The notes beneath the pieces were generated by a model. The model was not told the DNA's origin. It ran no database searches and was given only the letters and a program-made list of their open reading frames with translations. A stretch of DNA of 64,000 bases, from the NCBI GenBank assembly GCA_003252075.1, contig QKDO01000080.1, positions 1 to 64,000 on the forward strand, read 5' to 3'. A program made the position numbers and the translations under genes. The DNA is from Nitrospirota bacterium. Its GTDB lineage: Bacteria; Nitrospirota; Thermodesulfovibrionia; Thermodesulfovibrionales; UBA6898. Of the stretch, positions 1 to 9,607 are shown in pieces (positions within the stretch are counted from its first letter, which is position 1; each line of letters starts with the position of its first letter).

Positions 1-33
1 CGATAAAAAATGACCCTTAGGTCCATCAGGGCA

Positions 34-870
34 TTATCCCTTTTTTTCGAACCACTCTGCCGGGTCGACCTTGTAGAATTCTTTGAGTTCGGCGTAGAGA
101 TAAGGTGATTTCTTCTTCAGCTGGCGTGGTTTCTCAAAGAACGTTTCAGTAGCAACGGCAAAGAACTCGGCAGGATTGGTCGCGCCGTACTCATCCAGAA
201 CGCTTTTTTTATGGTGCCCGGTATCGGCGCGAAGCCGTTGATATTCCTCGTTCATGATCTGAGCCCAGACCGCATAGCTGGACTGTTTTCCGAGCAGGGG
301 AGCGCCGTCTGCAATGCCGTCCTCCTGGTCGAGTTGGTGGGCGAATTCGTGAAGTACGACACTATGGCCATCCTCTGCGTTTTGTGCCCCCCGCTTTACA
401 TCGTCCCAGGCAAGTATTACGGAGCCGTGCTTCCAGGATTCTCCCAGGCGGACCGAAGGCCCTTCGACATACACGCCTCCGCCGATGGGAGTGTTCTCTT
501 CCGCCACATACGCACCGGGATAGACGAGGATAGAGATAAGCCCGGGATAGTAACGGTTCTCCCTGTTCAGAAGGAGCATACAGGCCTCGGCAGCTATGGT
601 GACCGTTATTTCATCAGTCAGCTCAAGCCCTCCCAGCCCCTCAAACTTTTTTTCATCCAGGAAGATCTTGATATCGTTGCGGAGCTGATCCCGCAAATCT
701 TCGGGCAGGTGCCGGTAGAGGGCTACGTTCCTCTCCAGGATGCTCTCCCATTCCTGGGGGAACTGCATGCTCGTCAGCTGTCTGCGCCTCCGGCTGCGAA
801 GCGCCCGCTTCCCTGCAAGGAATATCAGGAATACTCCCCCAACCACTATGAAGAGAATGAATATCCGCAT
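34..870 (-). CDS. mtfA: MtfA-like zinc-dependent peptidase (M90 family), N-terminal TM
   Basis: 278 aa ORF; HEFAHQLDQEDG zinc-binding motif; N-terminal hydrophobic segment. Confidence 0.85.
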   Translation of the reverse strand: MRIFILFIVVGGVFLIFLAGKRALRSRRRRQLTSMQFPQEWESILERNVALYRHLPEDLRDQLRNDIKIFLDEKKFEGLGGLELTDEITVTIAAEACMLLLNRENRYYPGLISILVYPGAYVAEENTPIGGGVYVEGPSVRLGESWKHGSVILAWDDVKRGAQNAEDGHSVVLHEFAHQLDQEDGIADGAPLLGKQSSYAVWAQIMNEEYQRLRADTGHHKKSVLDEYGATNPAEFFAVATETFFEKPRQLKKKSPYLYAELKEFYKVDPAEWFEKKG

Positions 871-1139
871 GTGCCGTGTCCCCGGTCGCTCATTGCGCTC
901 TGCGCGTGCGCGTGCGCGGCGCCGTCATAATACGACCCGTCATGGAGAGATGAGAAAACTGACCTTACGCGAAAGACTTTCCTTTTTCATGGACAGCACC
1001 TTTCCCTGCACTTGTCGAGCCAATTATATGGGTATTCTATCATCTTCTGAAAGACTCCTGTGCTCTGTCAAGGTCTGTCTATCCATGTCAGATGGACAGA
1101 GTGCATCGTAATTCTGCGTCGGCTGGTGTAACGCCGGAA

Positions 1140-1285
1140 TGATAATGTCCCCGGTGACAAAAGTTCAACAGTCCTGAGGTGACAGATGCTGCTATGCTGA
1201 GTCTCAGGAGGTATGGATGGCAGGAAAGCACCTTATTATGGCAAGCCAGAGGGAGCTGAAGAGCTGCTGTCTTCAGCCCTTCTGA
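1140..1285 (+). mobile_element. Possible vestigial insertion-sequence end with truncated transposase N-terminus
   Basis: GGTGACAAAAGTTCAACAGTCCTGAGGTGACA IS-end-like sequence, AGGAGG, then MAGKHLIMASQRELK (resembles MSQRELKRL start of ISNCY-type transposases), then frame decays. Confidence 0.4.
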
Positions 1286-1305
1286 TTTCTCTGCTCTCAT
1301 CGGGG

Positions 1306-2085
1306 CTAGTATCCGGGAGGATAGGGTGCATAATCCTCTTTGTCCCACATTCTGTTTTTTTCCTCAGGCCGGCAGTGCAGGATACCCTTTCTGCAGAGCT
1401 CTTCCCTCCAGGCATATTTCACGAGCACCTTTTCAACGGCATATCGTTCGGGTTCAAACTCCACCGGTACGACCGGTGAATACTGTTCATTACCAAAGCC
1501 GGTCCCGGCCTCGTCTTTTTCCTCCTGTTTCGACTCGCTCCGCGGTGCTGAAGGTACAGCGGCCCTGCCGGCAGCACGACGTTCCGGGGACAACGCTGTA
1601 TAACGGTTTTTTTCGCGGAACACTGCCACGGCTATCACACCCATTGCAGACGAATCGCTGAAGGTTCTGACTGAATACGAATCCGCGCTGGAGGTGAAAT
1701 AAAACCGGTTGACCGTATCATTGCTCGTCCTCCAGCCTTCAAGCCGTGTCTGCTCGTAGGGCCCGATAATGTACATCATCTCGCTGCCGGCAAGAAAGGA
1801 CTTCCTGCCGGTGATGATGTTCCGCCCGTCAACAGCGATGACCACACCTATCCGTTCCGGAAGATGGTTCCTGATAAGTATGCTGTAGTTCTCTCCCTTG
1901 CGTGCCTCAAGATATTTCTTGACTGTCAGCGTACCTCCGGAAGCAGACTCCCTGAAAGGAATGAGGATAAGGGTGTTCCCGAGGTCAGGCACGACCTCAA
2001 CAGCCACTCGGCTGCCGAAAGAAGGGGCAGGTACTGCCACGATCAAAAAGACGAGTCCTACGATTACTGCATGTGCTGCTTTCAT
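1306..2085 (-). CDS. Hypothetical secreted protein
   Basis: 259 aa ORF with signal-peptide-like N-terminus (MKAAHAVIVGLVFLIVAVPAPSFG). Confidence 0.65.
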   Translation of the reverse strand: MKAAHAVIVGLVFLIVAVPAPSFGSRVAVEVVPDLGNTLILIPFRESASGGTLTVKKYLEARKGENYSILIRNHLPERIGVVIAVDGRNIITGRKSFLAGSEMMYIIGPYEQTRLEGWRTSNDTVNRFYFTSSADSYSVRTFSDSSAMGVIAVAVFREKNRYTALSPERRAAGRAAVPSAPRSESKQEEKDEAGTGFGNEQYSPVVPVEFEPERYAVEKVLVKYAWREELCRKGILHCRPEEKNRMWDKEDYAPYPPGY

Positions 2086-2177
2086 GTTCTTCTCCTCTCT
2101 GAAATGGACTTTGATGTCTTAGACAGCAGAAGAAGAGGTTTTGTTCCCGGATAATGAACGCAGGCGTCTTTTTCTCT

Positions 2178-4757
2178 CTAAGGGATGCTCCTCCGATGCT
2201 TCCCGTTGAATATCTTCATCATCTCGAACCAGAGGATGCTCAGGAGTCCGGCTGCGAGGCAGATGACAATGTCAACGGGGTGAAGGAATGCGAAATGGAA
2301 GAGGTTTCTGAAAAAGGGGACGTACAAGATGCAGCCCAAACCTGCTGCGGTGCCGGCAGTTACCCACCAGAGTGCAGGGTTGGGTACGGAAAGCGTTGAG
2401 AAGATTGTTCGTGACCATGAACGGTTCACAAAGATAAGGCCGAGGTTGGCGATGATGAGCGTTGTTACGGTCAGTGCACGCGCGTCCAGTTCCCCCTGTC
2501 CGCGCTTCATCGAGATCGCGAAGACAGCAAGGACAATGAACAGCACGCTGAGACCCTGCATTATGCTCAGGCCTATGGTCTTCATGCTGAAGAGCGGTTG
2601 CTTCGGGTTTCGCGGCATCCTCTTCATAATGTCCTTCTCTTCGTTCTCCGCCTCAAAGACGATGGAACAGGCAGGGTCAATGATCAGCTCGAGGAATACA
2701 ATATGCATGGGAAGGAGGATAAGCGGCCAGCCAAAAAGCACCGGGAGGAGCGACAGACCGACGATCGGCACATGCACGGCGAAGATATATGCCATGGCCT
2801 TCCGTATGTTGTCGAAGATCCTCCTGCCCATCCGTATCGCCCCGACAATGGAGGTAAAATCGTCATCGAGGAGCACCAGGGAAGATGCCTCACGCGCAAC
2901 GTCAGTGCCCCGTCCCCCCATGGCGATGCCGATGTGGGCTGCCTTGAGTGCAGGTGCATCGTTCACGCCGTCGCCGGTCATAGCCACGACCTCGCCGGCG
3001 TGTTTCAGGGCATTCACGATGCGCAGCTTCTGCTCGGGGACGACCCGTGCGAAGATATTCACGTCCCGAATGCGCATCTTCAGTTCCTCATCATCCAGGG
3101 CATCGAGTTCCTGTCCGGTCATGACCACGTCGCGGGGAGCAAGACCTATCTGCTGGGCTATGTTCTGGGCAGTCCCGGCATAGTCGCCGGTAATCATCAC
3201 GACGCGTACGCCGGCATCGTAGCACTCCTGGATAGCCTCCGCTACGTGAGGTCGCACGGGGTCTGCGAGACCGATAAGGCCAAGGAACCGAAACGGGAAG
3301 TCATGCTGCTCCCCCGGCAAAGGAGCAGCGGTGAATTCGGCCTTTGCAACACCGATGACCCGCAACCCTTCACTGGCAAGTGCATTGATCCTTCCGGCAA
3401 GCTCCCGGTTGTTCTGTTCACTGAAATGGCAGAGGTCTGCTATGGCCTCGGGGGCGCCTTTGCAGGCGATGACAAACTTCCTGCCATCGGGCGATTTCCA
3501 TACATGAGAAAGGGCAAGCAGTCGTTCCGACAGGGGATATTCCTGAACCAGGCCCCAATCATCGTGCAGGTGCTCCGTGTTGGAGAGGGTATGGACCCCC
3601 AACTGTTTCAGCGCCTTTTCCATCGGGTCGAACGGGTCTTTCTTGCTTGCAAGTATGCCGAACTCTATGAGCTCATGGAAACCTTCGGGAAAGGACCTGC
3701 TCGCATGTTCCGGGGAACTCGCATGTATGCTGCCGAGTTCGTAGAAATTCTGACCTGCGAAGATCTTTTGTACGGACATGGCATTCATCGTGAGCGTACC
3801 GGTCTTGTCGACACAGAGCACGGTGCATGACCCCAGGGTTTCGATTGCCGGCACCCGTCTGGTGAGAACCTGTTTTTTTGATATACGCCATGCGCCGATT
3901 GCCAGAAATATGGTGAGTACGACCGGAAACTCCTCCGGAAGCGTTGCCATCGCAAGGGTGATGCCGGCCAGGAAACCGTTCAGCCAGTTACCCCGCGAAA
4001 CGCCATAGATGACAACGACAAGCACGCAGACGAAGAGACCGGCCAGAGCTATCTTCCGTACGAGCCGACGGGTCTCCTTCTGCAGGAGCGTCTCCTCCTG
4101 TTCGAGTTCCTGAAGTGATCTGCCTATCCTGCCGAATTCTGTATGGGCACCGGTCGCGCGTATGACCGCAATGCCCTGACCCTGCACGACCAGCGTCCCC
4201 GAGTAGACAAAGGGCGTATGATTGCCCCCGGGACGCGGCATGTCGAGATCGCCGCTGCAGGCTGTCTTGCGCACCGGCATGGACTCTCCGGTGAGGATCG
4301 ACTCATCGACGGAGAGATTGATGCATGAAATAAGGGCTGCATCTGCAGGTACGCGGTCTCCCTCGGCCAGGACAAGGACATCATCGCGCACGACCTCGCG
4401 GCCTGGTATTCTCCGCTGTTTTCCCTCTCTGACGACCAGTGCCCGGGGACTCGAGAGGTCGCGAAGAGCTTCGAGTGCGCGCTCAGACCGCTGCTCCTGA
4501 TAGAACGTGATGACCATGACAACGATCACAAAGCCGAGCAGCATCAATGCTTCCCTGATGTCGCCCAGGATCAGATAAATCAAGCCGCAGGCAACAAGGA
4601 GAAGGAACATCGGCTCACGGACAATCTCGAAGGCGATGGAAAACATGGACCGTTTCCGGCTGGCCGGCAGTTCGTTATACCCCTCCTTCTGCAGCCGCTG
4701 GCCTGCTTCAGTCTCGCTCAGGCCGGTGAGGGATGCTATGTCGATCAGGTCAGACAT
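2178..4757 (-). CDS. Cation-translocating P-type ATPase (P2/Ca2+-ATPase-like)
   Basis: 859 aa; DKTGTLT phosphorylation motif, TGES, MTGDGVNDAPALKAAHIG hinge, PEEFP TM4 motif. Confidence 0.95.
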   Translation of the reverse strand: MSDLIDIASLTGLSETEAGQRLQKEGYNELPASRKRSMFSIAFEIVREPMFLLLVACGLIYLILGDIREALMLLGFVIVVMVITFYQEQRSERALEALRDLSSPRALVVREGKQRRIPGREVVRDDVLVLAEGDRVPADAALISCINLSVDESILTGESMPVRKTACSGDLDMPRPGGNHTPFVYSGTLVVQGQGIAVIRATGAHTEFGRIGRSLQELEQEETLLQKETRRLVRKIALAGLFVCVLVVVIYGVSRGNWLNGFLAGITLAMATLPEEFPVVLTIFLAIGAWRISKKQVLTRRVPAIETLGSCTVLCVDKTGTLTMNAMSVQKIFAGQNFYELGSIHASSPEHASRSFPEGFHELIEFGILASKKDPFDPMEKALKQLGVHTLSNTEHLHDDWGLVQEYPLSERLLALSHVWKSPDGRKFVIACKGAPEAIADLCHFSEQNNRELAGRINALASEGLRVIGVAKAEFTAAPLPGEQHDFPFRFLGLIGLADPVRPHVAEAIQECYDAGVRVVMITGDYAGTAQNIAQQIGLAPRDVVMTGQELDALDDEELKMRIRDVNIFARVVPEQKLRIVNALKHAGEVVAMTGDGVNDAPALKAAHIGIAMGGRGTDVAREASSLVLLDDDFTSIVGAIRMGRRIFDNIRKAMAYIFAVHVPIVGLSLLPVLFGWPLILLPMHIVFLELIIDPACSIVFEAENEEKDIMKRMPRNPKQPLFSMKTIGLSIMQGLSVLFIVLAVFAISMKRGQGELDARALTVTTLIIANLGLIFVNRSWSRTIFSTLSVPNPALWWVTAGTAAGLGCILYVPFFRNLFHFAFLHPVDIVICLAAGLLSILWFEMMKIFNGKHRRSIP

Positions 4758-4830
4758 GATGTTACGTCAGATTATAGCAGATACCATGACATGCGCAACG
4801 GCTGTATGTTACGGGCTGTGATGCCGGTTT

Positions 4831-5166
4831 TTGGAGTGCTATACAATTCACTGCTATTTTTTTATACTGTATGTCGCCATTAACAAGACCTGTGCTTCCT
4901 GCAGATACGGGCATGAAAGAAAACCAGGAGGAGAAAAAACTTCGGCCGGGACCGTGTGGTGCGGAAGCCGAAAGATCCAGATGGCAAAACACCGGCAGAT
5001 GGACTGTTTCTCTGCTCTGCTGAGTGCAAAGGTCAGATACTGCGCTGACTGCAAACGGGCAAGGATATCCCTGCCTTCGGGCGGTGCACTGCAGCTGGGC
5101 AATGTATGGTGCGACAGGAAGAAGAGCGAGATCCATAAGATGCGCAGCATGGACTGCTTTGAGTGA
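4831..5166 (+). CDS. Small cysteine-motif protein with two tandem CxxC..WC..MDCF units
   Basis: CASC-x15-WC-x12-MDCF followed by CADC-x14-VWC-x12-MDCFE; start codon uncertain. Confidence 0.6.
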   Translation: MECYTIHCYFFILYVAINKTCASCRYGHERKPGGEKTSAGTVWCGSRKIQMAKHRQMDCFSALLSAKVRYCADCKRARISLPSGGALQLGNVWCDRKKSEIHKMRSMDCFE

Positions 5167-5529
5167 TTGGTACGTTGAGCTCCTGCCCTGACCCGCCCTT
5201 TGTCACTTACCCTATAGGGTGATCTTGCAGAAAAGATGCAGGAAGTTGTGTATTGCTGAAAGGGTAACGGCTCGTCTTCCGGCCCTCCGGGACGATAACT
5301 CGGCCTCCGCGTGGCGATGCTGTCGGTGCGTCAGATGTCAGCACAAGGGTGAGGACGTGAAGCTTGCTGCCGGCAAGCGCCGATACCCCGCCACAAATAG
5401 GCAATATCAGGGATCTGCTCATCCTGCGAAAGACAAGGGCTGTGTCTGATGCCGCAAACACAGCCCCGAATCTGAACCAATTCCCCTGCCTCAGGTCACA
5501 AGGGCATGCGAGGGGACGTGGTGAGCGTG

Positions 5530-5835
5530 CTACCTGTCGTCTACCTTGCTGTTAACGGGCGGCTGGTAGTCAAAATCTCCTACACGTCTTCCGAAGGTGT
5601 AGCTGACCGGATTGGTGATCAGTGTCTGCGTTGTCTTATGCAGGCTGCCGGTCAGGACGGCAAAGGGCAGAGAGACAACCCAGAGGGCTGCACCGCCGGC
5701 GATCGAGGCAACGCCAAGGGGACGGGCAAACATTGTATCCCCCACAATTTCACGGTCATACTCTGTTCCTGCCCATGCAGGGACAGATGCTGCGAGAAGA
5801 GCCAGTACCAGAATTACCACGGCGATCCTTTTCAT
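5530..5835 (-). CDS. Hypothetical exported protein
   Basis: 101 aa; signal peptide MKRIAVVILVLALLAASVPAWA; SD AGGAGG upstream. Confidence 0.75.
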   Translation of the reverse strand: MKRIAVVILVLALLAASVPAWAGTEYDREIVGDTMFARPLGVASIAGGAALWVVSLPFAVLTGSLHKTTQTLITNPVSYTFGRRVGDFDYQPPVNSKVDDR

Positions 5836-5947
5836 AAAGTCCTCCTTTAAAGGTAACGGTGTAACTCAGCCCCATTATAGTGAAATTTAGATACGTAATC
5901 AATAGTCAATTTTTAAAAAGAGGATATTTATTGTCCTAATTATTATC

Positions 5948-6205
5948 TCAGTAAGGAAGCTTTGGCTGTTTTCCCTGATGATACAGCTGGTTCTGAAGCT
6001 CTTCCTGGACCATGTACCATCCTTCCTCTGTGTGGGGGATGACGCACCGGGAACAGTCTTTGAAGCCAGTGGGCAGGACACTGAAGTCACCAGGGCATGA
6101 GAGAAGGAAGAGCGGGCAGTAGCAGAAGAGGCATGACTTCCAGTCATCGAGCTTATGGCACGGCAGAAATTCGCATTTTGTATTAATAAAATGTTTATAA
6201 TTCAT
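5948..6205 (-). CDS. Cysteine-rich small domain protein (PF04071-like)
   Basis: MNYKHFINTKCEFLPCHKLDDWKSCLFCYCPLFLL..C..CSRC; AGGAGG 10 nt upstream of ATG. Confidence 0.75.
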   Translation of the reverse strand: MNYKHFINTKCEFLPCHKLDDWKSCLFCYCPLFLLSCPGDFSVLPTGFKDCSRCVIPHTEEGWYMVQEELQNQLYHQGKQPKLPY

Positions 6206-6616
6206 ATAGTTTAGTCCTCCTACGCATGGTCGCGTCTGCAGTATCATACATTTCCGCACTTGCCCCGGGCCTTGTCCGCTGAGCCATGAGTTGTCTTTTC
6301 CTCCCCTATCGTTTCCTGATCAGAATGATGAGAAAATATATTCCCCCTAGGAGGGTGACCAGACCGAGGACGTGGACATATCACCACTCAATCGGCGGCA
6401 CATTGTTCATAATGGCCTTGCCATAAATATTTCCCGACACCAGATGCCGCAGGCCTGTCCAAACAATGACGGGGCGACGAAAAACCAGGCTATCCGTTTC
6501 TGTGTTGCCCTGTTCATTGCCTTGTGTAATGTCCTTGTCTTTCTTGTTTTAAGATACGTCGGCGCTAATTTTTTCTTTACGCATTTGCGTCTCTATCTTT
6601 CTGCACAACCACGCGT

Positions 6617-7426
6617 TTACGCATTTCTTATATGCTCATGTTCCTTCAGATGTTTCATGCAGTACTCATAATGGCCCTCACAGGTGCTGCAGTACCTGAA
6701 GTCCATCATCGGGTCATCCCTCTCGGTAATGCCGCATACCGTACACGTGTGCATCGGGCCCTTCGTGCCTGTACCCTGTTCCCGCTTTGCCGTGAAGGAT
6801 TTCCTTCGCCGGAGCGTGGACCCGCGGTTTTTTGCGTTGCTGATGATCTCTGCGCCGAAGAAGAGAAAATAATTCGCTACAGATACCAGTGCTGCCGCCT
6901 TACCGGACAGCGGGGCAGTCAGGACCGTGAAGGCGATAAAGGCCCAGTTTATCCAGGCAAGGTACTTGACCTTCACCGGGAGGATAAAGAAGAGCAGAAT
7001 CTCAAAGTCCGGATAGATATACGCAAAGGCAAGGAAGAGCGAGAGGTTCAGGTAGATCGCGGTAGTGCCTTGGCCCACGATAAACGCTGCAAGAATTGTC
7101 GCTGCCATGCCGGTGAAGTAATAGACATTGAACCGGAAGCTGCCCCATTCGTGCTCAAGCCCTATGCCGACCATATAATAGAAATAAAGAATAAAGAATA
7201 TCCATATGAGCGAGGCGGAGGGTGGTATGAATATCCAGGTAATGAGGCGCCAAACCTCGCCCTGCAGGACGAGGTGCGGGTACAGCCAGAGTTTGCTGAT
7301 CGCGTCGCTCTGCGGCATACCATAGCGCAGCATATAAACGAGCGCGTTGATCCCGACGATATAGACGATCAGCTGCGGGATGGCGTACCGGCCGAATTTT
7401 CTTTCAAGCTTGTCGAGCAACTTCAT
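6617..7426 (-). CDS. Rhomboid-like multi-TM membrane protein with C-terminal zinc-ribbon-like Cys/His segment
   Basis: Rhomboid-type architecture (GEVWRLITWIFIPPS loop); C-terminal CTVCGITERDD..YCSTCEGHYEYCMKH; lacks a GxSG motif. Confidence 0.75.
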   Translation of the reverse strand: MKLLDKLERKFGRYAIPQLIVYIVGINALVYMLRYGMPQSDAISKLWLYPHLVLQGEVWRLITWIFIPPSASLIWIFFILYFYYMVGIGLEHEWGSFRFNVYYFTGMAATILAAFIVGQGTTAIYLNLSLFLAFAYIYPDFEILLFFILPVKVKYLAWINWAFIAFTVLTAPLSGKAAALVSVANYFLFFGAEIISNAKNRGSTLRRRKSFTAKREQGTGTKGPMHTCTVCGITERDDPMMDFRYCSTCEGHYEYCMKHLKEHEHIRNA

Positions 7427-8670
7427 GGCAAACCTCCCGTATTCACGCCCCAAGGTTTACCTGTCCGCAGCCGTTTCACCATGTTGGCGCCGAGGAGGGC
7501 ACAGTGCTTCAGATCTTCTGCCCCGGGAGATCCTTTCACCTCAACCAGCGGCGCCACAAGCTCCCACTTCATGCGCTTCACAAAATCGCCGAGTTCTTTT
7601 ATTGCACCCCCGCTCCAGCCGCAGGAACCGAAGATGCCGGCTACCCGGTCCCGGAGCATCTTGTTTTCCAGCAGGCGGGTGAGGTGGTCCATGAGCGGAA
7701 ACAGTCCCGTATTATAGGTCGGGCTTCCCAGTACCACGCCCCGGTACCGCCAGATATCTGCAAGGATATAGGATGCGTGGACCCGCGCGAGATTGTGTAC
7801 CCTGAGCGCTCCTGCCTTTTCAGATTCCAGCGAACGGGCCACGGCCTCCATCATCTTTTCGGTGCTCCCGTACATTGACGCATAGACAATGACCACGCCG
7901 TCCACGGCCTCGTAGCGGCTCCAGCGGTCGTACAGGTCTATTGCATGCCGGGACCGGTTTCTCCAGATAAGTCCGTGGGTTGCGGCCAGCATCCTGATGT
8001 CCAGCCCCGCTATCTTTGCAAGCGCCTTCTGAACCATGACGCTGTATTTGCCGATGACATTGGTGAAGTACCTGAGCATCTCGTCCTCGTATGGTCCGAG
8101 GTCCGTGATCTCGTCATCGAAGATGCCGTCATCAAGGGCGGTAAAACCGCCAAACACATCTCCCGAAAAAAGGACCTGATGCCTTTCTTCAAAGGTCATC
8201 ATGGTCTCGGGCCAGTGGACCATAGGCGTTATATGGAACTGCAGCCGGCACCTGCCGAGGTCCAGAGTGTCGCCGTCAGAAACGGTGAGGAGGTTATCCC
8301 TTATGTCGTGGAACGCCGCGAGGAGGTCCATCGTCTTCTTGTTCCCGACGATCTGCATCCCGGGGAATATCTCCCTCAGTATCTTCACTGCACCCGAGTG
8401 GTCAGGCTCGATATGGTCGATGATGAGATAGTCGATGGTTCTGCGTCCGGCCAGAAGGCCCCGGATCTTTTCCAGGTAGCGGTCCAGGGAAATGTCCTTG
8501 ACCGCATCGATCAGCGCCACCTTGTCGTCCAGGATCAGAAAAGAGTTATAGGAAATACCGTTGGGTATGGGCCAGAGCTCCTCAAAGAGGCCTGTCTGGC
8601 GGTCATTGACGCCGGTCCAGTATATGTTTTCGTTCAGTGGTATCCCCGTGCTCATGGCAGTTCCACCCAT
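7423..8670 (-). CDS. fprA: FprA-family A-type flavodiiron protein
   Basis: Metallo-beta-lactamase di-iron domain (IDHIEPDHSG, HWPETMMTF) plus C-terminal flavodoxin domain (YASMYGSTEKM). Confidence 0.93.
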   Translation of the reverse strand: MGGTAMSTGIPLNENIYWTGVNDRQTGLFEELWPIPNGISYNSFLILDDKVALIDAVKDISLDRYLEKIRGLLAGRRTIDYLIIDHIEPDHSGAVKILREIFPGMQIVGNKKTMDLLAAFHDIRDNLLTVSDGDTLDLGRCRLQFHITPMVHWPETMMTFEERHQVLFSGDVFGGFTALDDGIFDDEITDLGPYEDEMLRYFTNVIGKYSVMVQKALAKIAGLDIRMLAATHGLIWRNRSRHAIDLYDRWSRYEAVDGVVIVYASMYGSTEKMMEAVARSLESEKAGALRVHNLARVHASYILADIWRYRGVVLGSPTYNTGLFPLMDHLTRLLENKMLRDRVAGIFGSCGWSGGAIKELGDFVKRMKWELVAPLVEVKGSPGAEDLKHCALLGANMVKRLRTGKPWGVNTGGLP

Positions 8671-8773
8671 AGTATGTTTCCGAAATCACGCTTCATCTCT
8701 TTTTTCTTCTATCTGTCACGCATTCCTTTTCGCTTCCACGCATCTTCGCATGTGAACATCTTATATTATGCAT

Positions 8774-9172
8774 TTACCCTTGTGCCTCAAGCACCTTTTT
8801 CAGATTCCGGAGGTCCTGGTTCACCCGTCGCTTATCTTCTGCGAATTTCTGATCCGGCGTGTCTTTCGCCTGAAACAGCGTAAAGAGCACCTCGCTCCCC
8901 TGGCCGTTTTGCACCACGCGCATGGGAACATATACCTCGACGCCCGGAGAGACCGTCACATAGTGGTCCAGAACGCCTAAGGCATTCCTTTCCGCAAACC
9001 TCAGCTTTACAGAACCCTGCGGCGTTTCAATAATCCAGTTACCTTCTGCGCGTGTGACAGACAGACAGAACATCTTCGCCCACTTCGGGAGATTCTCAGC
9101 GTTAGAGACAAAGTAGTATACCTCTCGCGGGGCGCGGTTGATAGAAATGCTCAGGGTAAGTGACTTCAACAA
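8774..9172 (-). CDS. SRPBCC/START-like domain protein
   Basis: 132 aa; SISINRAPREVYYFVSNAENLPKWAKMF. Confidence 0.75.
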   Translation of the reverse strand: MLKSLTLSISINRAPREVYYFVSNAENLPKWAKMFCLSVTRAEGNWIIETPQGSVKLRFAERNALGVLDHYVTVSPGVEVYVPMRVVQNGQGSEVLFTLFQAKDTPDQKFAEDKRRVNQDLRNLKKVLEAQG

Positions 9173-9188
9173 CTATGTGTTCCTTTAT

Positions 9189-9359
9189 TCACAAACGTGC
9201 AAGAAGGTAACAATACCCATCCGCATCAGTCTGCGGATGATAGTCAGGAAAGCCGCCTACCTTGCAGTTGGTCAACAAGATTTCCTTCCTGATCTGCTTG
9301 AAGTGATATAAAACCCCATCTATCTGTTTCGTAGCAACTTCCCGGCCGTCATCAAGCAT
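9189..9359 (-). CDS. Small hypothetical protein (56 aa), not in ORF track
   Basis: MLDDGREVATKQIDGVLYHFKQIRKEILLTNCKVGGFPDYHPQTDADGYCYLLARL. Confidence 0.35.
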   Translation of the reverse strand: MLDDGREVATKQIDGVLYHFKQIRKEILLTNCKVGGFPDYHPQTDADGYCYLLARL

Positions 9360-9369
9360 CAAAGAAATT

Positions 9370-9534
9370 TTAATGCAATCTCGGCCTGATTAAGTCATCG
9401 CCTTTTCTTTCATGACCCTGTTTCTTATTTCTAAATCTGTCAAGGATGTAGTCCTGATCCTTCAGGCTTTGCTTTATTTCCGCGATGCGACTAATAAATA
9501 TCGTAGCGAGATCATTTTTGCTGCCGTGGTTCAT
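9370..9534 (-). CDS. Small hypothetical protein
   Basis: MNHGSKNDLATIFISRIAEIKQSLKDQDYILDRFRNKKQ...; weak support. Confidence 0.3.
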   Translation of the reverse strand: MNHGSKNDLATIFISRIAEIKQSLKDQDYILDRFRNKKQGHERKGDDLIRPRLH

Positions 9535-9607
9535 TGTACTTTGAGCTGCGGCTGCCTTCGTGCTTGACTGCACTGCGAAATGATCAGCAAAACATCCATA
9601 CGCCTTT

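Noticed and set aside
2598-3830. 410-aa + strand ORF
   Set aside because: Entirely antisense to the clear P-type ATPase; no recognisable domain; high-GC shadow frame
6307-6420. Minus-strand hydrophobic frame (...LGLVTLLGGIYFLIILIRKR) after an in-frame TGA; considered as a selenoprotein or pseudogene
   Set aside because: No credible start after the TGA, no convincing SECIS hairpin, and the exact frame could not be verified confidently by hand
6632-7717. 361-aa + strand ORF
   Set aside because: Antisense to the rhomboid-like and flavodiiron genes; composition is a mirror of those frames
7945-8883. 312-aa + strand ORF
   Set aside because: Antisense to the flavodiiron protein gene with clear motifs on the other strand
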